Positions 7,156 to 15,764 of a DNA stretch of 64,000 nucleotides are shown piece by piece. The position numbers and the translations under genes were made by a program. The stretch covers positions 744,001 through 808,000 of the forward strand of contig JAGTTO010000001.1 in NCBI GenBank assembly GCA_018223435.1, given 5' to 3'. Origin of the DNA: Lachnospiraceae bacterium Marseille-Q4251. GTDB taxonomy: Bacteria; Bacillota; Clostridia; Lachnospirales; Lachnospiraceae. Numbering within the stretch: position 1 is the first letter of the stretch; every line of letters begins with the position of its first letter. Below the pieces are notes generated by a model. That model did no database searches. It was given only the letters and a program-made list of their open reading frames with translations, and was not told the DNA's origin.

Positions 7156-8528
7156 TACAACTCTCCCCCGTTTATACGGATATTTTTCGCAAGGAGGCTA
7201 TGTATCTGCTTCTGATAAGCAATGACCAGAAGCACGGCTGCCCCTGTCCAGGCTGCCACCTCAGCAAAATAAATTCCATATTCTCCAACAAACCGCGGCA
7301 GAAAAACGGCTGTCAGCAGTCTCATGGCAAGCTCCACAAAACCGGAGATCAGCGGAATGATGGTATTTCCCATTCCCTGCAGGGCCGAACGGTAAATATG
7401 CAGGCAGTAAAGGATCACCAGAAACAGAGAAAGCACCACCAGATAATGGTAAGCATAGTTCAGCACTTCACCCGCGTCCGGACTGGAATGATCCACAAAA
7501 AGCCCTGTGATCTTCCTGCCGAGAAGGAGCATCACCATACTGATCACCACAGAGATCACTGCCGCCATGGCAGCGCCTTTTCGTACACCGCTTTTAATGC
7601 GTTCATGTTCTCCTGCTCCCAGATTCTGTCCTGCGTAAGTAGAAACCGCAAAGCCCATGGAAACGGCCGCGATCTCCAGGAGTCCGTAAAGCTTGTTGGT
7701 CGCCGTAAAGCCAGCCACAAACACCACACCAAAGCCATTGACGATCGACTGAAGGATCATGCCGCCAATGGAAATAATCATATTCTGGACAGCCATAGGC
7801 ATACCCAGGCAGAAAAGTTCTTTCGCCTGCTCCGGTTTCACAGAAAAATCATCCCGGCAAAGACGAAGGAGAGAAACCTTCCTCATCCTCAAAAAACAGT
7901 AAATGCAGGAAATCCCCTGAGCGATCAACGTTGCTGCTGCCGCACCTACGATTCCCCAGTGGAAGACTGCCACAAAAAGAAGATCCAGTACTACATTACT
8001 GGAAGAAGCCACTCCCATGGCGATCAACGGCGTCGTACTGTCTCCTATGGCCCGGAGCACAGAGGACATCCAGTTATAGATCATCACAATGAGGATCCCG
8101 CTGAACATAATGTAGACATAAAGAAGCGCATCGCCAAGGATCTCTTCTCTCGTTCCCATAAGACGCAGCACAGGAGCGGCAGAAAGCAGAAAGACAACCG
8201 TCACCACGATTGCAGAAAGCACTGCCAGGATCAGAGAAGCTCCCACCGTCTTTTTCATTTTTTCGTACTCTTTTGCTCCGAACTGCTGGGCGATCATGAT
8301 CGAAAAGCCCTGGCTTAAGCCGGAGCAGATCCCAAGGCTCATCCAGTTAAACCAGTCCACCGAGCCCAGGGCCGCCAGCGCATGCACTCCCACCAGCTGG
8401 CCAACAACCGCCGTATCTACCATGGTATACGTCTGCTGAAATATATTTCCAAGCATCAACGGCAGTGCAAACTGAAGCAGAAGTCTGCCGGGATGCCCTT
8501 TTGTCATATCTTTTGCCTGTGTTTTCAT
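7155..8528 (-). CDS. MATE family efflux transporter
   Basis: 457 residues with about 12 membrane helices in two homologous halves. The opening MTKGHPGRLLLQFALPLMLG, followed by IFQQTYTMVDTAVVGQ, is the standard MATE signature; the second half repeats it (LFCLGMPMAVQNMIISIGGM). These proteins export drugs or metabolites using a Na+ or H+ gradient. The substrate is unknown. It follows the dipeptidase gene by 11 bp and shares one base with the start of the 7TM-GGDEF gene, so the three form one transcript. Confidence 0.93.
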   Translation of the reverse strand: MKTQAKDMTKGHPGRLLLQFALPLMLGNIFQQTYTMVDTAVVGQLVGVHALAALGSVDWFNWMSLGICSGLSQGFSIMIAQQFGAKEYEKMKKTVGASLILAVLSAIVVTVVFLLSAAPVLRLMGTREEILGDALLYVYIMFSGILIVMIYNWMSSVLRAIGDSTTPLIAMGVASSSNVVLDLLFVAVFHWGIVGAAAATLIAQGISCIYCFLRMRKVSLLRLCRDDFSVKPEQAKELFCLGMPMAVQNMIISIGGMILQSIVNGFGVVFVAGFTATNKLYGLLEIAAVSMGFAVSTYAGQNLGAGEHERIKSGVRKGAAMAAVISVVISMVMLLLGRKITGLFVDHSSPDAGEVLNYAYHYLVVLSLFLVILYCLHIYRSALQGMGNTIIPLISGFVELAMRLLTAVFLPRFVGEYGIYFAEVAAWTGAAVLLVIAYQKQIHSLLAKNIRINGGEL

Positions 8529-8539
8529 TGCTGCCCCCC

Positions 8540-9538
8540 CTACTTCAGGATCTCCTGATAAACTCTCAGGACGTTTCCGCTGAAGATTTTCTCGATCTCA
8601 CTCTCATGGAAGCCTTTCTTTTTCAGTGCAGGTACCAGCCGCTGAACAAAAGACACATCCGGAATGGCCGGATTCGGATCGATCCCGTCCATATCACCGC
8701 CAAGTGCACAGACCTCCACACCTCCGATATCTGCTGTATGGCGGACATGCTCTGCCATCACGCCAAGGAGCTGCTCCGTATCCATCTTTTTTGCTTCCCA
8801 GGTCAGGAAATCCATACAGTAATTGAGGCCGCAGACACCGCCTCTCTCTCCCAGCGCTTTTATCATTTCATCTGTCAGGTTCCGACAGACATTCTGCACG
8901 GAGGCAGCATTGGAATGACTGGCCACAAAAGGCTTCTCTGTATGCCGGTACACATCCCAGAAACCTCCGTCGGAAAGATGAGAAACATCCACGATCATTC
9001 CCAAACGTTCCATCTCCTGGATCATCTCGATCCCAAAAGGCGTCAGGCCTTTTTCCGTCCGAAGTTCTATGCCTTTTCCGGTCTTTTCACATTCGGGATG
9101 CATATTCGGACAGCCTATCTGATTGGCAAAATTCCAGGTCAGTGCGATCATCCGCACGCCTAAACGGTAAAAATCTCTCAGATAGGAAAGTTTTCCCAGC
9201 ACCGTTTCCCCTTCTTCGATGGTCAAAAGAGCACTCATTTTCCCTGCTTCTCTGTTTTTCATAATATCCCTGAAAGAAAATACCGGTGCGATCAGACTAC
9301 TGTTTTTCTCCAGTTCACAGTAATAAAGATCTATCATTTCCATTGCCGTTTTAAAGGGATCTTCCACTTCGCCAAACGGCACGAACATGGCAAAATTCTG
9401 CAAAAGATACTCTCCCTTTTTCATTTTTTTCAAATCTACCTGAAAGGAATTTTCAAGAAGTCCCTCTTTTGTTTTCCCTTTTTCTCCTGAAAAATAAAAC
9501 CGTCCTATGGTGTCACAATGCATATCTACAATATTCAT
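8540..9538 (-). CDS. Membrane-type dipeptidase (peptidase M19)
   Basis: 332 residues. Family features visible: the N-terminal metal motif DMHCDT, a conserved Glu in LLTIEEGE, DVSHLSD and ASHSNA carrying metal-binding His residues, and the C-terminal GGDMDGI. M19 enzymes are binuclear-zinc dipeptidases that split dipeptides, including D-amino-acid ones. No signal peptide is seen, so it is probably cytoplasmic. AAGGAGAGG precedes the ATG. It is the first gene of the unit with the MATE exporter. Confidence 0.93.
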   Translation of the reverse strand: MNIVDMHCDTIGRFYFSGEKGKTKEGLLENSFQVDLKKMKKGEYLLQNFAMFVPFGEVEDPFKTAMEMIDLYYCELEKNSSLIAPVFSFRDIMKNREAGKMSALLTIEEGETVLGKLSYLRDFYRLGVRMIALTWNFANQIGCPNMHPECEKTGKGIELRTEKGLTPFGIEMIQEMERLGMIVDVSHLSDGGFWDVYRHTEKPFVASHSNAASVQNVCRNLTDEMIKALGERGGVCGLNYCMDFLTWEAKKMDTEQLLGVMAEHVRHTADIGGVEVCALGGDMDGIDPNPAIPDVSFVQRLVPALKKKGFHESEIEKIFSGNVLRVYQEILK

Positions 9539-9567
9539 TTTTCCTCTCCTTGTTTTCGCGATTATTC

Positions 9568-9594
9568 GTAACTGTAAAAGTATGGAACAGTTAC
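9568..9594. repeat. 27-bp palindromic repeat, GTAACTGT family
   Basis: Arms GTAACTGT and ACAGTTAC enclose an 11-bp centre. The reverse complement matches 63660-63686 at 23 of 27 positions with the same length, so it belongs to a dispersed intergenic family. It lies upstream of the dipeptidase gene in the divergent gap with the ArsR gene. Confidence 0.6.
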
Positions 9595-9647
9595 AGCTAT
9601 TCTTTTTATTTTAGCATACTGCCTGAAAAAGGGCAATGAATCATCTC

Positions 9648-9676
9648 TTTACAGAATCCCTTTTTTTTCTTATAAT
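9648..9676 (+). promoter_or_regulatory. Promoter of the ArsR-family gene
   Basis: TTTACA (9648-9653), 17-bp spacer, TATAAT (9671-9676). Just downstream AAAGC/GCTTT arms (9678-9694) form a short imperfect palindrome that could be the autoregulatory operator; that part is tentative. Confidence 0.7.
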
Positions 9677-9709
9677 AAAAGCAGTTGCAGCTTTGAAAGG
9701 AGGATTTCC

Positions 9710-10096
9710 ATGGCAGCAAAAGAAGAACTCCAGGATGAGGTCCCCAGATGTGAATTCATCCATGCTCATCCTGAAACCATAAAGGCAGTGGAAGAAAATA
9801 TGCCTGCCGAGGAAGAGCTTTATGCTCTGTCCGAACTTTTTAAGATCTTTGCCGACTCCACCAGGATCCGTATTCTCTATGTTCTCCTGGAACACGAAAT
9901 GTGTGTCTGCGATCTGGCCCAGCTTCTGAACATGACCCAGAGCGCCATTTCCCACCAGCTTCGGATCTTAAAGCAGAGCCGTCTTGTAAAATTCCGCAGA
10001 GAGGGAAAAACCATCTTTTATTCCCTGCTCGACGAACATGTCCACAGCATTTTAAGTCAGGGCATGGAGCACATCACCGAATCGAAAAACCCCTGA
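9710..10096 (+). CDS. ArsR/SmtB-family metalloregulator
   Basis: 128 residues with a winged helix at about 38-115: FKIFADSTRIRILYVLLEHEMCVCDLAQLL, then the recognition helix MTQSAISHQLRILKQSRLV and wing FRREGKTIFYSL. CVCDL in the third helix and an N-terminal Cys (PRCEF) recall CadC/SmtB-type sensors, which release DNA on binding Cd, Pb or Zn. AAAGGAGG precedes the ATG. Regulators of this class usually sit beside a metal exporter, but here no transporter follows; the next gene is convergent and overlaps by 23 bp. Targets are therefore probably elsewhere. Confidence 0.9.
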   Translation: MAAKEELQDEVPRCEFIHAHPETIKAVEENMPAEEELYALSELFKIFADSTRIRILYVLLEHEMCVCDLAQLLNMTQSAISHQLRILKQSRLVKFRREGKTIFYSLLDEHVHSILSQGMEHITESKNP

Positions 10097-10706
10097 TCAC
10101 CGTCTCCAGAATCCCAAGAAGATTGGCTCCGATGTGAAGGAGCACCGGCGCGGAAAGATTTCCCCAGCGTTCGTAGGACCAGGCCAGAAGAAGTCCCATG
10201 GGAAAGGCATAAACCAGCTGAACGATGTTTCCATGATAAAGGGCAAAAAGCGCTGCGCTGACCGCGGCTGCCGCCCGGAAAGAAAAGAGTCTTCTCATTT
10301 TTCCGTACACCAGTCCCCGGAAGACCAGTTCTTCCACAAAGGGGACAAAAAGACCGATTCCGATGATTTGGACCAGCAGGTTACTCTGAAAGAGCGCTTC
10401 CTGGGAGGCATTGGAAAAATGCTCCGTCAGGTGAACCATATTCAGAATCAAAGAAAACAGGGTGTTCCCGGCCATTCCCACAAAAGGCAGAAGCCAGAGG
10501 GAACGGCGGGAATATTTTTTTTCTGGCTTCGGCTCTTTTTTATAAAGCATCCATAGAAAAGGGAGGGCCAGAAGAGCTGCCAGCGTAGTCTGGGAAGCCG
10601 CATCCAGAAAATTTCCTGTGAGCATCGCCGCGAGAAGCATCATCCCGTAATGAAAAGCCACTGGAAAAAGAATCTCCAGGATCTGATAGGCAGATAGTTT
10701 TTTCAA
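10074..10706 (-). CDS. CPBP family intramembrane metalloprotease
   Basis: About 210 residues, with six to seven membrane segments. It carries the CPBP/Abi motifs: EELVFRG (EExxxR), FALYHG (second motif His), and HIGANLLG near the C-terminus. Family members include type II CAAX prenyl endopeptidase-like and bacteriocin self-immunity proteins. A TTG at 10706, preceded by AAAGGAATT and giving MKKLSAYQ, is a better start than the ATG at 10739, which lacks a ribosome site. The 3' end overlaps the convergent ArsR gene. Confidence 0.85.
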   Translation of the reverse strand: MKKLSAYQILEILFPVAFHYGMMLLAAMLTGNFLDAASQTTLAALLALPFLWMLYKKEPKPEKKYSRRSLWLLPFVGMAGNTLFSLILNMVHLTEHFSNASQEALFQSNLLVQIIGIGLFVPFVEELVFRGLVYGKMRRLFSFRAAAAVSAALFALYHGNIVQLVYAFPMGLLLAWSYERWGNLSAPVLLHIGANLLGILETVIRGFSIR

Positions 10707-10764
10707 TCTCGTAATTCCTTTCGTTTTTCTTCCTATCATACCATAATTTCTTCTGAAAATCCAT

Positions 10765-13700
10765 TCACTGAAATTTCCGGATAACCCAGGAAACCGCTCC
10801 CATCCACATCGTAAGGAGCCCCAGGATCCACACTCCTTTTTTCAAACCGGAAGTTTCTGTCTCTGCCTCTTGTTCTTCTGAGAGGACTGTCAGCACTTCT
10901 TCTGTCTCTTCAGAACGATCGTTTCCCGTTTTCTCTGGTGCTCCCGCTTCTTTCAGATACCAGCCGTCTCCGGAGCAGAATTCTTCCACCTCATCCAGCG
11001 TCTGACTGCCCCGGGATATTTTTGTTCCTGCCGCCAGCTCCATCCGTTTTCTCTGAATCAGCGTTTTGATCTCACCGGTTTCTTCCATTTCCGTTTCTGC
11101 TCCCGCCCGGTTTAATCCCCAGACTTCTGTCTTAATCTCTTTTGGATCTTCCTCCTGCCGCTGTTTCTTTCCTTCCGCTCCCACATAGACCCGGTAATTC
11201 TCCGACCAGCTCTCGTTTCCAGCCTGATCCACAGCCAGAATCCGAAAATCTGTCGTTCCAGAAAGTTCCACAGCCACCTCCGTTTTTTCTCTTGTTGTCC
11301 GAAACAGCCGTTCTCCATTCCTCCAGAGCTCCATATACGCCAGTTTGCCGTTGTCTCTGGCCTGAATGGTAAATTCTGCCTCTCCCGGCTCCAGATCCTC
11401 CGGAAGGCCCGTCAGAAAGCTTACAGGGCCGGTTCTGTCGATACAGAACTCCAGGAACGTATTTTTCTCCCGGCTATCGCTCTGATTCCCGGCCTGATCC
11501 AGGGACTGAAAGGCCAGCGTATAGACGCCCTCCTCCAGAAAACACTTCCGGAAGATCTGATAGCGGTAAAGCCAGCGCTCTCCTAGCTTCTGAATTGTGG
11601 TCTGGTAATCCCGCCCCTCCTGAAGGATCCGAAAGCTTCCGTCCTTCACGCAGACGATGGCTTTTTTCGAAAGCTGATCCCTGTTCCGTTCCGTCACTTC
11701 CAGATTTTCCGCATTTCGAATGTAGTAGGTCGTACCGATTCCGGCTGTCCTTGAAGAAAGCGTATAAAGGGAGCCGGAACGGTTCACCCGGAACGATACG
11801 CTTTTTTCCGTCTGGTTCCCCGCCAGATCTTCTGCCTGCACGAAAAGCGTATAACTGCCGTCCGCCAGCCGGGCCGTAGAAAAGTCATAGGAAAGCTTTT
11901 TTCCGTTCTCTGTTTCCCTAGCCGGGGTGAAAACCGTTCTCCCCAGCTGATCTTTTACCTCGCAAACTGCTGTCTTTGCAGAAAGATTTTCATCCTCCAC
12001 AGAAGCCGCCACCGTTTCTTCTTTCTGATAAGATTTTCCTTCCATCACTCCCTGCACCGAAACGACAGGATCTGTCCTGTCGATAACGATAGTCTGTGAA
12101 GTTACTTTTCGCTCATTCCCCACCTGATCCCGCAGCCGGAAAAGAACCTGCCAGGTTCCTTCCTCTTCCAGCGCAATAGCGCTCCCCGGCTGATAGGGAC
12201 GATAGTCCTGTGTTTTTCCTTTTTCTGTAAGAAAAGCGACGCTGTATTCCACGGTGTTCAGACCGCTTTCTTTGTCCACAATCTCTGTTCCCATAAGCTG
12301 GCAGTTTCTCTTATAAATCCGGCCGCCCGCGCTTTTCGCATCCCCGGTAAGCTTCATCTCCGGCGGCCGGTCATCGATACGGTAGCGGAAACCATTCTTA
12401 GCGGAGCTGGCCAGGAGGCTGCCATCCCGGTCTCTTCTCTCTAAAGCAAAGACCCACTCTCCCGCTTCTGTCACCGCACCGGAAAGGATGGGCTGATTAA
12501 AACCGCTGCCTTTGTCCGGCCTTGCCAGGAGCACGCTCCCCTTTGACACCCAGAAAATACCGTCTTTGTCATAGAAGCCCTTTCCATTCCGGACTTCCAC
12601 CTGGTAGGAAGGATTTTTTCCCTCCACAAGGGTAATGCTGCCTTTCTGGCAAGTAGAAAGATCAAAGTAATAATTCTCTGTGGCATTGCCGGTGAGAGTA
12701 CCGTCTCCCCTGCTCGCAGGCACAAGAGCTCCCGCATAGGTGATGAGCTCGCCATTTTGGTACATGGGGCTGTCGGTACGGATCACCGAAAGATCAAAAT
12801 CAATGCCCGGGGCCTCAAAGCCCGCCGGTGCTTCGGAAGTTGGCACACCATCCCTCACAAAGCCGCTCACCTGCACCGGACTGCGTTCTTTGAACTGAAG
12901 TCCCTGGATGCTGAAAGGAGCGCCGTACTCTTTCAGCGCATCGCTGATACAGATTGTCAGCGACCGTTTCTTTATGCGGACAGTCAGTTCTCCCCTGGGA
13001 AGTTCCAACTCGAATTTTCCTGCGTCTGTTCCTGTGAGGACAGTCACCGGCTTTACTTTCCATACTCCCGCATCTGCAGACTCCGCCTCGCCGTAAATTT
13101 CCAGGCCTACTCTGCCTTTTCCTTCCTGTCTGGTTTTCACAGACAGCGGAATCCGGCTCGTTCCGTCGTATACCTTCTCCCCGCCTGGAAGATTCACCGC
13201 AATCTGCTCGACGATCAGACGACGCTGAGGTTCGGTGGGCGGCTCTGTCACAGGCTCCGTTTCCGCGGGTTCTGTAGGTGATTCGGTCTCTACGGGTTCC
13301 GTGACTACTTCTGTCTCCGATTCCGTTTCCGCAGGTTCTGTAGGCACTTCTGTCTCTGCCGGTTCTGTGACGGGTTCTTCAGTCACGGGCTCTGTCACAG
13401 GCTCCGTTGGAATTTCCGTGACAGTTTCGGTCTCTACAGGCTCAGACACTGTCTCGGATTCGGACTCAGTCTCCATCGGCTCCGTAACTGGCTCTGTATT
13501 TTCTTTGCTACCTGTCTCCCTCTCCGACTCCCCAGGCTCAGTCCCGGCTTCCGTATTTGCCTCCGTCTCATCTTTCGTAATATCCTCCGACCCCATTTCC
13601 GTTTCCTGCTCTGACATTACCTCCGACTCCCTTTCACCCTCCGTAACCACCTCGGATTCCGTCATTTCTTCCGCAGGTGCTTCCGTCGTATGTTCACTCT

Positions 13701-14034
13701 CAGATTCTGCTGCTTCTGTCTCTACGGACTCCGCAGCCGTCTCACTCTCCGCTGGTGCTTTCGTAACCGATTCCGTGTCCATTTCTTCTCCACCCACTGG
13801 CGCAATCTCACTCTCAGACTCCGTTCCTGTCTCGCTCTCAGTTTCTGTCTCAGAGTCGCTCTCTGTCTCCGTTTCCGTCTCACTTTCACTCTCTGTCTCT
13901 TCTCCCAAAGCGCCCTGCTCCTCGCTTCCTTTGCTCTCCAGAAAGTAATTATCTCCCAAAAAGGACAAACTCTGCAGCGGAGCTCCAAGGAGCGCCGCCG
14001 TACAGGCCGCCGTCATCCACTTTTTATTTTTCAT
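10765..14034 (-). CDS. Large Ig-like surface protein with acidic Ser/Thr/Glu stalk
   Basis: About 1089 residues from an ATG at 14034 with AAGGAGG upstream. A signal peptide (residues 1-30) is followed by about 230 residues of almost only Glu, Ser, Thr, Val and Pro (ETESESETETETESDSE and similar), a charged stalk. Then come YDG/MBG-type beta domains (GGEKVYDGTSRI, KEYGAPFSIQG) and Ig-like repeats each opened by an Asp-Arg-x-x-P motif (DDRPPEMKL, DRTDPVVSV, DRTGPVSFL). A membrane segment near the C-terminus (VWILGLLTMWMGAVSWVI) with RKFQ after it anchors it; there is no LPxTG. It overlaps the upstream receptor kinase gene by 11 bp. A ligand or adhesin role is inferred. Confidence 0.82.
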   Translation of the reverse strand: MKNKKWMTAACTAALLGAPLQSLSFLGDNYFLESKGSEEQGALGEETESESETETETESDSETETESETGTESESEIAPVGGEEMDTESVTKAPAESETAAESVETEAAESESEHTTEAPAEEMTESEVVTEGERESEVMSEQETEMGSEDITKDETEANTEAGTEPGESERETGSKENTEPVTEPMETESESETVSEPVETETVTEIPTEPVTEPVTEEPVTEPAETEVPTEPAETESETEVVTEPVETESPTEPAETEPVTEPPTEPQRRLIVEQIAVNLPGGEKVYDGTSRIPLSVKTRQEGKGRVGLEIYGEAESADAGVWKVKPVTVLTGTDAGKFELELPRGELTVRIKKRSLTICISDALKEYGAPFSIQGLQFKERSPVQVSGFVRDGVPTSEAPAGFEAPGIDFDLSVIRTDSPMYQNGELITYAGALVPASRGDGTLTGNATENYYFDLSTCQKGSITLVEGKNPSYQVEVRNGKGFYDKDGIFWVSKGSVLLARPDKGSGFNQPILSGAVTEAGEWVFALERRDRDGSLLASSAKNGFRYRIDDRPPEMKLTGDAKSAGGRIYKRNCQLMGTEIVDKESGLNTVEYSVAFLTEKGKTQDYRPYQPGSAIALEEEGTWQVLFRLRDQVGNERKVTSQTIVIDRTDPVVSVQGVMEGKSYQKEETVAASVEDENLSAKTAVCEVKDQLGRTVFTPARETENGKKLSYDFSTARLADGSYTLFVQAEDLAGNQTEKSVSFRVNRSGSLYTLSSRTAGIGTTYYIRNAENLEVTERNRDQLSKKAIVCVKDGSFRILQEGRDYQTTIQKLGERWLYRYQIFRKCFLEEGVYTLAFQSLDQAGNQSDSREKNTFLEFCIDRTGPVSFLTGLPEDLEPGEAEFTIQARDNGKLAYMELWRNGERLFRTTREKTEVAVELSGTTDFRILAVDQAGNESWSENYRVYVGAEGKKQRQEEDPKEIKTEVWGLNRAGAETEMEETGEIKTLIQRKRMELAAGTKISRGSQTLDEVEEFCSGDGWYLKEAGAPEKTGNDRSEETEEVLTVLSEEQEAETETSGLKKGVWILGLLTMWMGAVSWVIRKFQ

Positions 14035-15529
14035 CTTTTCTTCCTCCTTCTTCTGTAAAAGTATGCCCCGCATAAAGCGCCTGAACACTCTCCTCTGTGA
14101 CAGAAAAGGCTTCCGCCTGTTTCCCCGGCGCCATGTTTTTCAGTTCCTCTACCAGCTCCTGAAGCTCGGTTTCCGTGATTCCATTGTCCCGGAAATACAG
14201 AAGTCCGTCGTAGCAGAGCGACAAAAGCTCCTCCTGAAGCCGTTCCCGCAGGAGCGCAGGGACACTTTCCTGGCTGTTTTCCACACAACACGCGCAGATT
14301 GCCTCAAAGAAACCCTTCCAGTTAAGCGCGCCCTCCCCTGAGAGCTCCTGACGGGTCTTTTTCTCGCAGTAGCTCCCCAGTTCTCTATAGATCTTTGCCT
14401 TTTTCTGTCTTTCCGGCGTCAGGCCGCCTTCCAGCGCCCGCTCAAACCAGACCCCCGCATAGTTTTTTCCTTCTGCCTGCTGAAAATAGTACCAGTAAGC
14501 GATTCCCAGCTCATAAGCAAGGTCTCCATAGGCCTCCTTTTCCAGTTTTTCGCCCCAGGAACCAAGAATTTCCTCCAGTTTCCGGCTCTCTTCCCGGGTA
14601 AATACCTGATCCAAAAGATCAATTTGCAATAGTTTCTGATAAGCCGCTTCCCGATCGGGAAACAGGCGGATCGCAGACACCAGCTCCTCTGTCTGGCTGC
14701 TCTCCATTAAGATTTGATATTGTTCTTCCGCCGTCCGGTTCTGACGGCGAATGTGTATGATACTTCCAAAAAACAACAGGAATACTGCGAGAAAAGAAAA
14801 CAAAAGGCAGTTTCTCTTACCCTTTCGGCAAACCCTAAGAAGCCTTCTTTGAAGCTTCCTGTCGTCCGAAAAACGCCGGCTCCGGTCTTCCTGCATACAG
14901 ATATCCAGAAACCTCCGGAAACCAGGGCTCTCTTTTCCCCCGCTTAAGAAGCGGAAAGTCTTCCCGGCACTGTAAAAATCACTGCGGATATCCGGCTCCA
15001 GCTTTTCATCCAGCTGCTCCGGGGCAGCAAAGACTTTCGTCCCGTACCGCTCCCTTTTTTCCTTTCCAAGGCTCAAGCAGGCTCCAAAATCCAGAAGGAC
15101 CAGCCTGCCTCCGGGCCCGATCATCAGGTTGGAGGGCTTGATATCCCCATGAATCAGGGGCGGTGTACGGGAATGAAGATATTCCAGGATCTCCGAAAGC
15201 TGTCTCAGCCAAAGCAGCAGCTCTTTTTCCGAAAAGCTCCCCTTTTCCTGCTTCAGCTGTTCCAGCGTCTTTCCTTCCAGATACTCCATAACGATACAAA
15301 TATAGCCCTCCGCCTCAAAGACATCGTAAATCCTCGGAAGTCCGGGATGATCCAGATGCCTGGCATAATCCAACTCCCCTCTGGGCCACCTGGCCCTTAA
15401 AGGAATTCTTTTCAGCGCCAGAAGGCTACAGATTCTTTTGTGCAGAACCAGCCAGACCTCCGACTGGCCGCCTTTCCCGAGAGGCTCCAGAACCTGATAG
15501 GTTCCGCCGATCATGGTTCCCCTTTTCAA
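14024..15529 (-). CDS. Membrane Ser/Thr protein kinase (no PASTA)
   Basis: About 501 residues from a TTG at 15529 with GGGAGG 8 nt upstream; an ATG at 15514 is an alternative. The kinase domain (about 5-255) shows the glycine loop GKGGQSEVW, ALKR lysine, catalytic HGDIKPSNLM and metal motif LLDFGA. One membrane segment follows (LLFSFLAVFLLFFGSIIHI), then about 225 extracellular residues that look helical and TPR-like rather than PASTA repeats. It overlaps the large surface protein gene, so kinase and surface protein are made together and may sense a common signal (inference). An N-terminal extension in the open frame has no ribosome site. Confidence 0.88.
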   Translation of the reverse strand: MKRGTMIGGTYQVLEPLGKGGQSEVWLVLHKRICSLLALKRIPLRARWPRGELDYARHLDHPGLPRIYDVFEAEGYICIVMEYLEGKTLEQLKQEKGSFSEKELLLWLRQLSEILEYLHSRTPPLIHGDIKPSNLMIGPGGRLVLLDFGACLSLGKEKRERYGTKVFAAPEQLDEKLEPDIRSDFYSAGKTFRFLSGGKESPGFRRFLDICMQEDRSRRFSDDRKLQRRLLRVCRKGKRNCLLFSFLAVFLLFFGSIIHIRRQNRTAEEQYQILMESSQTEELVSAIRLFPDREAAYQKLLQIDLLDQVFTREESRKLEEILGSWGEKLEKEAYGDLAYELGIAYWYYFQQAEGKNYAGVWFERALEGGLTPERQKKAKIYRELGSYCEKKTRQELSGEGALNWKGFFEAICACCVENSQESVPALLRERLQEELLSLCYDGLLYFRDNGITETELQELVEELKNMAPGKQAEAFSVTEESVQALYAGHTFTEEGGRKDEK

Positions 15530-15671
15530 TTCCAGCACCTCCCTTTCGTGTACCGCCATTATACCGCATTGCGTATTTTTTGTCCATTCGCAGACTGCAC
15601 GAATTTCAGCAATTTCCGGACTGTGTATTTCTACACTTGGGCAAAGTATTTCGTCGCTTTGCACAAGACAT

Positions 15672-15708
15672 GAAGAAAACGCCTTACCCGGCAAAACAGG
15701 ATAAGGCG
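15672..15708 (-). terminator. Terminator downstream of argS
   Basis: Stem CGCCTTA / TAAGGCG (15680-15708) with TTTTCTT after it on the minus strand. Confidence 0.65.
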
Positions 15709-15764
15709 CTTAACAAACATTCAAAAATTACTCTGCTGCAAAGCAGCTCCCGCAATTCTATCTA

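Noticed and set aside
7113-8318. 401-residue plus-strand frame rich in His, Arg and Lys
   Set aside because: It lies opposite the clear MATE transporter gene and resembles no protein family.
13235-13948. 237-residue Ser/Val-rich plus-strand frame
   Set aside because: It is the reverse reading of the Glu/Ser/Thr stalk repeats of the large surface protein.
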